From positions 1,426,001 to 1,490,000 of the forward strand of contig NZ_CP118158.1 in assembly GCF_028747785.1 (NCBI RefSeq): a DNA stretch of 64,000 nt, read 5' to 3'. Below are positions 34,846 through 42,201 of this stretch, piece after piece. The stretch's first letter is position 1, and the number at the start of each line of letters is the position of its first letter. The notes below the pieces were generated by a model. The model had not been told where the DNA came from, did not search any database, and saw nothing but the letters and a program-made list of their open reading frames with translations. The translations under genes were made by a program, and so were the position numbers. The DNA is from Halosimplex aquaticum (GTDB lineage Archaea; Halobacteriota; Halobacteria; Halobacteriales; Haloarculaceae).

Positions 34846-36318
34846 TTACTGCGGCTCGATCGTCACGGAGATGACGTCGGAGACGGCCGGGTACTCGAAC
34901 TCGTCGTCGACCTCTTCGATCGGGCGGATCGGTCGGTCCTCGTCCGGCCCGACGTCGATGGCCGTCAGCGGCTGGTTGGGTTTGATGTCTTCGCCGGTCC
35001 CGGGCGGCTGGTTCTCCTCGGTGCCGGCGTCGTAGATCTTGAGCTTGTCCGTCACCTCGCCGCTGATGGGCGAGCCGTCCGAGTAGAGGCTGATGGCGTC
35101 CCCGTCCTGACAGGGCCCGATGAAGAGGTCGTTCGAGGGGACGAACATCGTCGCGAACGAGAGCGCCTCGTCTTTCGTCGCGTTGACGTAGAAGGTCGTC
35201 GACTCGCCCGGGCCGATCGCCGGGAGACCGCCCTGGAGCGAGGCGAAGTGCCCGCTCGCGGTCACGTTCTCCGCGCCCGCGAGCTCGGTCACCACCGACG
35301 TCTCCATCTCGTTGACGAGCGGGATGGGGAACCCGTCTTCGGCGATCCGCTCCAGCGCGTCGGAGGCCGACTCCCCGGGCACGTAGATCGGGTTCTCGCC
35401 GGTGTGTACCGCGTACGCGCCCGGCGACAGCGGGACCGGCTGGGCGCCCTTGGTCGTGTTCAGCGTATCGGAATCGGAGACGTTCTCGATGGTCACCGCG
35501 AACAGTTGCTGGTCGTCGCCCAGGCCGACGATGAACTGGCTCGCGCGAGCGACCACGGAGTCCATCGGCGCCGGGCTGTTGAACGCCTGCGGCACCGGGT
35601 TCTCGCCGTTGAGGTCCCGGAGATAGGCCGCGTGGTTCGCCTCGACGCTGTGGATGCTCAGCGCCGTGGGGATCAGCAACTGCGTGTCGATGAACGGCGC
35701 GGCGCCCGCGTAGGCGTCGACCCCCAGCGGCTCGAACACCGCGGCCAGGCTGATGAACTCGTCGAAGGTCTCGTACGGGAACTCGAACTCGAGATCCGAG
35801 ACCGGTTCGGCGCCCAGCGCTTCGAGGACAGCCGTGAGGACGTTGACGTGGGCTTCCTCGTGGTTCCGGATGTCGGTGAGTCGGTCGCGGATCGACGCCG
35901 CGGCGTCGTCTCCGGCCACGCGGGTGGCCGCCTCCGAGTTCGCGATCTGCTCGTCGTCGAACGTCTCGAGACCGCCTCTGTAGAACTCGTACTCGAGTTG
36001 CTCGAGGGTCAGGGCGAAGTTGAGGACGTCGACGTCCGTGATCCCCTCGTCGTCGTCCGTCCCGTTCTTGCCCTCGTTCCCCTTTTTACCGCCGTTGCCG
36101 TGGTCCTCCCCGTCCTCTTCGTCCTGGTCGCCGGCCGCTGCGGTCCCGCCACCCGCGGAGAGCGCCAGCGCGCCTGCACCCGCAGTCGCGGAGTTACGCA
36201 ACAGGGAGCGCCGCGTCAGTTTCGTTCCGACACGCCTGAAGAACGTGGCCGGTGATTCGTCGGTGTCAGTGTGCTCGCTCGGATCGGCCTGGTCGTTTGC
36301 TGTCATCGTATTGTCCAT
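34846..36318 (-). CDS. Tat-secreted ferritin-like domain fused to a spondin domain
   Basis: The 490-residue protein has a twin-arginine signal (LTRRSLLRNSA, residues 35-45) and an acidic spacer. A ferritin-like four-helix domain of the Ferritin_2 type follows (about 93-245), with possible metal ligands in LEYEFYRGG, RNHEEAHVN and VEANHAAYL. A C-terminal beta domain (about 255-490) with LFAVTIENVSDSDTL, PVPLSPGAYAVHTG and FATMFVPSNDLFIGP matches bacterial/archaeal spondin_N domains. It converges on the iron ABC operon. No iron operator was found upstream. A role in extracellular iron binding or surface adhesion is inference. Confidence 0.85.
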   Translation of the reverse strand: MDNTMTANDQADPSEHTDTDESPATFFRRVGTKLTRRSLLRNSATAGAGALALSAGGGTAAAGDQDEEDGEDHGNGGKKGNEGKNGTDDDEGITDVDVLNFALTLEQLEYEFYRGGLETFDDEQIANSEAATRVAGDDAAASIRDRLTDIRNHEEAHVNVLTAVLEALGAEPVSDLEFEFPYETFDEFISLAAVFEPLGVDAYAGAAPFIDTQLLIPTALSIHSVEANHAAYLRDLNGENPVPQAFNSPAPMDSVVARASQFIVGLGDDQQLFAVTIENVSDSDTLNTTKGAQPVPLSPGAYAVHTGENPIYVPGESASDALERIAEDGFPIPLVNEMETSVVTELAGAENVTASGHFASLQGGLPAIGPGESTTFYVNATKDEALSFATMFVPSNDLFIGPCQDGDAISLYSDGSPISGEVTDKLKIYDAGTEENQPPGTGEDIKPNQPLTAIDVGPDEDRPIRPIEEVDDEFEYPAVSDVISVTIEPQ

Positions 36319-36514
36319 CTGTCTGCGAGGATGGACGGGACTTAGGGCGCGAGTATCGTTTGTGGGATATCAGTGCATTTCCGAACCGGTCGTGTTCGGA
36401 GTGCACACAGGCGCTCGGCGGAGAACCGTCTCTCCAGAACGAACCCGTCAGTCCCGAACGCCATCGGTAGGGACGGCTTTTCCCGCTCGGCGTCTCGGTA
36501 GGGAGCGATGACTT

Positions 36515-37066
36515 TTGCTCGTGGTATCCCTGCCCTGTGACGTGACCGCCAGTACGAGTGATCCGCGGCTCACCGGGTACGTCTGTCGGGACTGTGATAC
36601 CGTCGCGCTGGCCGAGACGCCCCCCGAGTGCTGCGAGGAGGAAATGCGGGCGGTCGAGACCGACGCCATCAACGACCCGGACCTCTCGGTCCTGTTGCAC
36701 CACGTCTACGGCCTCTCCGGGAGCAGCGTGGACATCTGCGTCTCGCTCCTGGAGCGAGGCGAAGCGACCGCGACGGACATCGCCTCGGACGTCGGCGTCA
36801 ACCGGAGTACCGTCTCCCGCCAACTCGCCCAGTTGCGGGAACTCGGCGTCGTCGAGTGCCGTGAGGAACCGGTCGCTGGCGGCGGTCGAGTCAAGCGGTA
36901 CTCGTCGGTCTCGCTCGACGAACTCCGCCAGCGCCACCGCGAGGGGCTGCTCGTGTGGGCGAGTGACGCGATGGCGGTCGTCGACCGACTATACGGGGAG
37001 AAACCGACCGCCGCCGCCCGAAGCGAGTCGGTTTCTTCGTCCGAGCAGACCGCTTCTGACGAGTAG
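36515..37066 (+). CDS. Winged-helix transcriptional regulator with N-terminal zinc knuckle
   Basis: The protein has an N-terminal Cys cluster (GYVCRDCDTVALAETPPECCEEE), likely one zinc site. A winged helix follows (DICVSLLERGEATATDIASDVGVNRSTVSRQLAQLRELGVVECREEPVAGGGRVKRYSSVS) with a helical tail. The 36515 start is a TTG; a GTG at 36542, just before the conserved part, is equally plausible and would give about 174 residues. The target is not evident: the gene is divergent from the ferritin-spondin gene and 342 bp upstream of folD. Confidence 0.75.
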   Translation: MLVVSLPCDVTASTSDPRLTGYVCRDCDTVALAETPPECCEEEMRAVETDAINDPDLSVLLHHVYGLSGSSVDICVSLLERGEATATDIASDVGVNRSTVSRQLAQLRELGVVECREEPVAGGGRVKRYSSVSLDELRQRHREGLLVWASDAMAVVDRLYGEKPTAAARSESVSSSEQTASDE

Positions 37067-37408
37067 TTACCGGGAGGCTGTCCCGCAGATGTCTTCGATC
37101 AAGTCACTCCGAACGCCCGAAAGTCGCGGATATCGCCCCGCTCGCGCTGATTCTCGCCGCTCTCCGGCGTGGTGTCGCTGACGCCGATGTCTGACGCTGT
37201 CAAGGCCATGCCGATATATCGAACCGGGTGACCGCGCCCACAGATCGATCGCTGGAACGGGGTCCGGTCGTCCCTGGGGACGCGGAGCCGGTCGCATCCG
37301 GCCGGTGGCCAGCGGCGCTGCGCGACACGGTCCTGACTCTCGACACTGTGTCGACGTCGCCATCGCCACAACGGAGTACTTACCGCCCGACAACTGTCGC
37401 GTTCGAGC
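37067..37408. other. Intergenic gap, no gene found
   Basis: The 342 bp between the winged-helix regulator and folD contain no convincing reading frame. A weak AT-rich element (CCGATATATCGAAC, about 37210-37222) includes the palindrome CGATATATCG and could be part of a promoter. No RNA gene was recognised. Confidence 0.5.
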
Positions 37409-38299
37409 ATGGCGACGACCCTCGACGGCGAGGCGCTGGCGGCTCGACTCCGGGAGGATCTACAAGAGTCCGTCGAACTGCTCGCGGACGCGGGCGTTCG
37501 GCCCGGACTGGCGACCATCCACATGGGCGACGACCCCGCCGCCGAGTCCTACGTCGCGATGAAACGGCGCGACTGCGACGAGCTCGGCATCGACGGGACG
37601 CACGTCGACCTCGATCCCGACGCGCCCGCCTCGACCCTCCACGACGTCCTCGCGGATCTCAACGCCGACCCGACCGTCCACGGGATCCTGGTCCAGGACG
37701 ACGTACCCGACTACGTCGACTGGCAGGCGGCCGTCCGCCGCATCGATCCCGAGAAGGACATCGACGGGCTCCACCCCGAGAACGTCGGCCGGCTCGTCGC
37801 GGGCGAGCCCCGGTTCGTCCCCTGCACGCCGCTGGGGATCCAGCGGCTCCTCGCCGAGTACGAGATCGGCCTCGTGGGCGCGGACGTGGTCGTGGTGAAC
37901 CGGTCGATGATCGTCGGCAAACCGCTGGCGGCGCTGGCGACCCAGCGGGGCGACGGCGGAGACGCGACGGTGACGGTCTGTCACTCCCGGACGGCGGACC
38001 TCGCGGCGAAGACGCGGGCCGCCGACGTCCTCGTCGTCGCGGTGGACAGCCCGCGATTCCTCGACGGTTCGATGGTCAGCGAGGGAACGACGGTGATCGA
38101 CGTCGGGATCGGTCGCGTCCCGGCCGATACGGATAAGGGATACGAACTCGTCGGCGACGTGGACGCCGAGAGCGTGGAACCGAAAGCCGACTACTTCGCT
38201 CCCGTTCCCGGCGGCGTCGGCCCGATGACCCGGGTGATGCTCCACAACAACACCGTCGAAGCGGCCCGGCTGCAGACCGACGCCGCCATCGGCGAGTGA
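37409..38299 (+). CDS. folD: Methylenetetrahydrofolate dehydrogenase / methenyltetrahydrofolate cyclohydrolase
   Basis: The 296-residue bifunctional enzyme interconverts methylene-, methenyl- and formyl-tetrahydrofolate using NADP. Hallmarks are ESYVAMKRRDC with the catalytic Tyr and Lys, GILVQDDVPDYVD (in place of the common QLPLP), DIDGLHPENVGRL, CTPLGIQRLL, the Rossmann stretch VVNRSMIVGKPLAAL and the closing PVPGGVGPMTRVMLHNNTVEAA. Halophilic archaea use tetrahydrofolate rather than only methanopterin, which fits. Length is normal. Confidence 0.94.
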   Translation: MATTLDGEALAARLREDLQESVELLADAGVRPGLATIHMGDDPAAESYVAMKRRDCDELGIDGTHVDLDPDAPASTLHDVLADLNADPTVHGILVQDDVPDYVDWQAAVRRIDPEKDIDGLHPENVGRLVAGEPRFVPCTPLGIQRLLAEYEIGLVGADVVVVNRSMIVGKPLAALATQRGDGGDATVTVCHSRTADLAAKTRAADVLVVAVDSPRFLDGSMVSEGTTVIDVGIGRVPADTDKGYELVGDVDAESVEPKADYFAPVPGGVGPMTRVMLHNNTVEAARLQTDAAIGE

Positions 38300-38481
38300 T
38301 CGGACCCGTAAACGACGACGCGCTATACGAAACGCTCCGTCGCGAGTGATACTCTCCCCATCGAATCACCCGCCGTTCGGTCGATATTGCCGCCGTGCGA
38401 GACTGAAACGGCCGTCAGACGGGACCGAAGCACCCGCCGCGAACCACAACCCCTACTTGCGCGCCCGGAGAGTCGGGGAGT

Positions 38482-39396
38482 ATGCAACTGGGCGTCATCG
38501 GACTCGGACGGATGGGGCAGATAGTCGTCGACCGCTCGCTGGAGGCGGGCCACGACGTGGTGGCTTTCGACCTCGACGAGGAAGCGGTCGCGACGGCGGC
38601 CGACGCGGGCGCGACGCCGGCCGAGTCGGTCGTCGACCTCGCCGAACGCCTCGGCGACGATAAGCGGATCTGGCTGATGGTCCCCGCTGGGGAGCCCGTC
38701 GACGCCGCGCTCGACGACCTCGATCCTCACCTCGACGGCGACGACGTCGTCGTCGACGGCGGCAACTCCTACTTCGAGGACTCGGTCCGCCGCGCCGAGT
38801 CGACCGACGCCGCGTACCTCGACTGCGGGACCTCCGGCGGGCCCGCCAGCGCCGAGGAGGGCTTCTCGCTGATGGTCGGCGGCCCGGAGTGGGCCTACGA
38901 GGAACTCGTGCCGGTGTTCGACGCCGTCGCGACGGGCCCGGACGGCCACGACCGCATGGGGTCCGCGGGCTCGGGCCACTACGTCAAGATGGTCCACAAC
39001 GGCGTCGAGTACGCGCTCATGCAGACCTACGGCGAGGGGTTCGAACTGCTCGCCAACGGCCGGTACGACCTCGACCTGGAGTCGGTCGCGCGCACGTGGA
39101 ACAACGGCGCGGTCATCCGCTCGTGGCTGCTCGAACTCTGCGAGGAGGCGTTCCGCGAGGAGGGCAACCACCTCGGGACGGTCGCCGACCGCGTCGAGGG
39201 CGGGTCGACCGGCACCTGGACGGTCCAGGAGGCGCTCGAACAGGAGGTGCCGGTGCCGCTCATCTACCAGGCGCTGGCCGAGCGCTTCGACTCGCGCTCG
39301 TCGGGCGGCGAGGGCCCGGGCCGGTTCTCGCGGCGGCTCGCCAACCGTCTGCGCTACGGGTTCGGTCGGCACGACGTGCCGCGGCGCGAGGAGTGA
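38482..39396 (+). CDS. gnd: 6-phosphogluconate dehydrogenase (decarboxylating), short form
   Basis: The 304-residue enzyme oxidises 6-phosphogluconate to ribulose 5-phosphate and CO2. It begins with the NAD(P) loop LGVIGLGRMGQ, then VVDGGNSYFEDSVRR, LDCGTSGGPASAEEGFSLMVGG and YVKMVHNGVEYALMQTYGEG, with the catalytic Lys and Glu. The C terminus is the short archaeal/GndA-type rather than the 470-residue form. In haloarchaea it feeds the oxidative pentose phosphate route to ribose (family knowledge). Confidence 0.94.
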   Translation: MQLGVIGLGRMGQIVVDRSLEAGHDVVAFDLDEEAVATAADAGATPAESVVDLAERLGDDKRIWLMVPAGEPVDAALDDLDPHLDGDDVVVDGGNSYFEDSVRRAESTDAAYLDCGTSGGPASAEEGFSLMVGGPEWAYEELVPVFDAVATGPDGHDRMGSAGSGHYVKMVHNGVEYALMQTYGEGFELLANGRYDLDLESVARTWNNGAVIRSWLLELCEEAFREEGNHLGTVADRVEGGSTGTWTVQEALEQEVPVPLIYQALAERFDSRSSGGEGPGRFSRRLANRLRYGFGRHDVPRREE

Positions 39397-39490
39397 GTTC
39401 TCGGGAACTGAACACGTTCGGGGCCGCTGCCCGGTCGCTGTCCCGGAATGAAGCGTCACCTAATTATACGGGCGTTCCGAAGCCAGATAC

Positions 39491-40075
39491 ATGGTCGACC
39501 AAATGAGTGTCGCGCTCGGGGCCGGGTTGACGCTCATCGTCGTCGCGATTCACTACGCTCGCGGGACCGGCTGGGAGCCGCCGGCGGACATCTCCCAGGA
39601 GGTCCTCGAACGGCGAGCGGCGGCGGTGCCCGAGACGGACTTCCCCGAGCCCATGAACCGCTCCATCGGCGGCGGCGCCGCGGGCGCGATCCCCGCCGGC
39701 GAGGGCGGCGCCGAACTGGAAGAGGGCGAGGAAGGCGGCGACGAGGAGGAAGGGTTCGACCCCGAGGCGATCCCGGACGACGAGGTCGAGTACTACGAGG
39801 TCGAGTTCGCCAAGGAAGGCGAGACCATCGAGATCGCCAACAACGAGAACATCCTCGACGTCGGCGAAGAGGAAGGCTGGGACCTGCCCTACGCCTGCCG
39901 ACAGGGCCAGTGCGTCTCCTGTGCCGGGCAGATCCAGGACGGCCCCGCCGGCGACTACATCCGCCACGAACACAACGAGGCGCTGTTCGACGACGACATG
40001 GACGACGGCTACTGCCTGACCTGTGTCGCCTACCCCATCGACGACTTCACGCTCGAAACCGGCGAGCAGCCCTGA
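39491..40075 (+). CDS. Membrane-anchored 2Fe-2S ferredoxin
   Basis: The 194-residue protein has a hydrophobic N-terminal segment (SVALGAGLTLIVVAIHYA), a Gly/Glu-rich linker of about 60 residues and a plant-type ferredoxin domain. The cluster ligands are seen in YACRQGQCVSCAG and the later YCLTCVAYP. The ferredoxin domain contains the acidic halophile insertion style. The N-terminal helix distinguishes it from the soluble 129-residue halobacterial ferredoxin. The electron partner is unknown. Confidence 0.9.
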   Translation: MVDQMSVALGAGLTLIVVAIHYARGTGWEPPADISQEVLERRAAAVPETDFPEPMNRSIGGGAAGAIPAGEGGAELEEGEEGGDEEEGFDPEAIPDDEVEYYEVEFAKEGETIEIANNENILDVGEEEGWDLPYACRQGQCVSCAGQIQDGPAGDYIRHEHNEALFDDDMDDGYCLTCVAYPIDDFTLETGEQP

Positions 40076-40145
40076 GCGTTTGGACGCTCCCGTTCTCTCC
40101 GCGTCTCACAACCGTTAAGGACGGGACCGCGGTATGTCGATACGA

Positions 40146-40218
40146 GGGCCCGTAGCTCAGTGGACAGAGTGCTTGGTTCCGGACCAAGTTGTCCGGGGTT
40201 CAAATCCCCGCGGGCTCG
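40146..40218 (+). tRNA. tRNA-Arg (anticodon CCG)
   Basis: A full cloverleaf folds. The acceptor GGGCCCG pairs with CGGGCTC (one G-U), the D arm is GCTC...GAGT, and the anticodon stem CTTGG/CCAAG carries the loop TTCCGGA with anticodon CCG. The variable loop is TTGTC, the T arm is CGGGG-TTCAAAT-CCCCG, and the discriminator is G. CCA is not encoded. The sequence shows no intron. The 3' end is repeated downstream. Confidence 0.95.
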
Positions 40219-40460
40219 CTCTCGAAATCCTGACGGCGTGGAGTCTCGTATCCGCGCAGCTCTCGATTTCGTGTGCAGTCGGCCGGGATTTGAGCCCTGG
40301 AAGTCACAGCCCGCGCAGTCGAGCGAAGCGAGGCGAGCAGGACTGTCTTCCTCCGGTTCAAATCCCCGCGGGCTCGTCTCCTTCGTCGCTTCGCTCCGCA
40401 ATCCCCGAGCCCGCTGACCCTTGCGAACCCTGCGGGTTCGCTCAGTCCCCGCGGACTCGT
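40219..40460. repeat. Degenerate copies of the tRNA-Arg 3' end (att-like remnants)
   Basis: The last 22 bases of the tRNA (40197-40218, GGTTCAAATCCCCGCGGGCTCG) recur exactly at 40355-40376, and a shorter degenerate copy (CCCCGCGGACTCG) is at about 40447-40459. On the opposite strand, 40276-40300 also looks like a T-arm/acceptor end of another tRNA. Such repeats mark past integration or recombination at a tRNA gene. No integrase is in the 430-bp gap to the next gene, which otherwise holds no convincing reading frame. Confidence 0.75.
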
Positions 40461-40649
40461 TTCGCGACGAGCGGCCCAGTGGCCGCCGCGTTGTACGTCG
40501 GTGAGATCGAATAACCGACAGCTAGTGGCGACACGCGACGCCCGCCGTTCGGTCGATGAACGGCGATCTCTTCGCCGAACTGCGGCGGCAAAGCTGTTCT
40601 AAAACTAAAATAAAGTTCATATGTCCCTCCCTCACATGCTGAAGGAGAA

Positions 40650-42167
40650 ATGGGCAATCGGATCGAGGACGTTACCGTGGTCGGGGGTGGGGACTCGGGG
40701 CTGTTGACCGCGCTCGCGGTGAAGCGGGTGAACCCCGGCGTCGACGTGTCCGTGGTCGACGACTTCGAGGCGGAGGTCCCGCAGGTGGGAAAGAGCACGT
40801 TCCGCGCGATCCGGAACATCCTGCACGGGGTGCTGGGGATCGACGAACGGGAGTTCGTCACGGAGGTCAAGCCGGTCTGGAAGGCGTCGGTGTACTTCCG
40901 GGACTGGTGTGGCCGCCCCCCGTTCCACTACCCGTTCGACACGAACCGGAACTTCCCGAACCCGGACGAGTCGGACACCTACGAGGGGTACTACTTCTTC
41001 TACGAGGAGGGCCACAACAGCGCGGAGTACCAGACGAAGTGCGAGCGGATCGTCAGCGAGCGGAAATCGCCGTGGTACTTCGATCCCGGCAAGGGCGGCC
41101 TGTCGATGTACGACAACGTCGCCTATCACCTCAACACCGAGCGGTTCAACGCCTACCTGCGGGAGCTGTGCCGCGACCGGGGCGTCGCGCTGATCGACGA
41201 CGAGGTCGTCACCGTCGACGTGGCGGGCGACCGGATCAAGCGGCTCCGTAGCAGGAACCGGGCGTACGAGTCGGACCTGTTCGTCGACGCGACCGGCTTC
41301 TCGCGGGTGCTCAAGAGCGAGCAGAGCGACGCGTTCCACGAGTTCGACCTGCCGCTGGACACGGCGCTCAACGCGCGGGCGGACCTAGACCTGGCGGAGG
41401 TCGTCCCGGCGACGGTCATCGACACCGGCGACCACGGGTGGTTCTGGCAGATCGACACGTTCGACAACCGCGACCGCGGATACGTCTACGCCTCCGAGTT
41501 CGTCTCCGAGGGCGCGGCCCGCGAGGAGTTTCTCGACCACTGCGAGGGGATCGACGCCGACGACGTGGTGAAATACGAGTTCACGCCGGGGTACTTCGAG
41601 CGGGCGTGGGTGGACAACTGCGTCGCCATCGGGAACGCCGAGGGGTTCGTCGAACCGCTCCAGTCGACGGGGCTGACCGTCAACGCGAAGGCGGCGGTCA
41701 CGCTGGCGACCCTGCTGTCCGGCCACGGGCAGGTCCAGGACGACTGGATCCGCGACACCTACAACCGGTGGGTCGATCGCGCCTGGCGCGCCGTCTTCGA
41801 CTTCATCAGTCTCCACTACGCGTACGCCGACGGCGAAACAGCGTTCTGGGAGGCGGCCCGGTCGATCGACATCAGTCCGCGGGCGGCGTTCCTCGTCGAG
41901 CAGTTCGACCGGCACGGGTTCGACGCGCACGTAGACCCGGTGGCCAACAGCGCCGAGTTCGACGATCTGCTCTTCTTCCCACCGTGGGGGTTCTACACGC
42001 TGATACGGAATATGGGCGCGAGTTCGGCGTTCTACGAGTCCAACGACTTCGCGATGGGCGACCGGAAGAGACGGACCGTCGAGCGCTACTACGAGGACAT
42101 CCGCGAGGACGTGACCGACCACTACGACCACCACGAGTTCTACCACGGCGCGCTGGGGCAGTACTGA
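40650..42167 (+). CDS. Flavin-dependent halogenase-like protein
   Basis: The 505 residues match the tryptophan-halogenase class of flavoproteins. The FAD loop is VTVVGGGDSGLL (residues 8-19). The segment VGKSTFRAI sits where halogenases have VGEAT, and Lys78 in VWKASVYFRDW aligns with the catalytic lysine of PrnA-type enzymes. The WxWxIP signature reads GWFWQID (263-269). GFVEPLQSTGL (332-342) carries the Glu (335) of the active-site strap. A GGAG ribosome site is just before the ATG. No flavin reductase is adjacent. The substrate is unknown; alignments are from memory. Confidence 0.8.
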   Translation: MGNRIEDVTVVGGGDSGLLTALAVKRVNPGVDVSVVDDFEAEVPQVGKSTFRAIRNILHGVLGIDEREFVTEVKPVWKASVYFRDWCGRPPFHYPFDTNRNFPNPDESDTYEGYYFFYEEGHNSAEYQTKCERIVSERKSPWYFDPGKGGLSMYDNVAYHLNTERFNAYLRELCRDRGVALIDDEVVTVDVAGDRIKRLRSRNRAYESDLFVDATGFSRVLKSEQSDAFHEFDLPLDTALNARADLDLAEVVPATVIDTGDHGWFWQIDTFDNRDRGYVYASEFVSEGAAREEFLDHCEGIDADDVVKYEFTPGYFERAWVDNCVAIGNAEGFVEPLQSTGLTVNAKAAVTLATLLSGHGQVQDDWIRDTYNRWVDRAWRAVFDFISLHYAYADGETAFWEAARSIDISPRAAFLVEQFDRHGFDAHVDPVANSAEFDDLLFFPPWGFYTLIRNMGASSAFYESNDFAMGDRKRRTVERYYEDIREDVTDHYDHHEFYHGALGQY

Positions 42168-42201
42168 CCGCGGCCCTCGCCGCCGCCCGGCATCGAGAGA
42201 C

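Noticed and set aside
40240..40520. Short frames in the tRNA-repeat region (for example with the GSNPRGL-type peptide)
   Set aside because: They are translations of tRNA 3' ends and their copies, a known artefact next to haloarchaeal tRNA genes.
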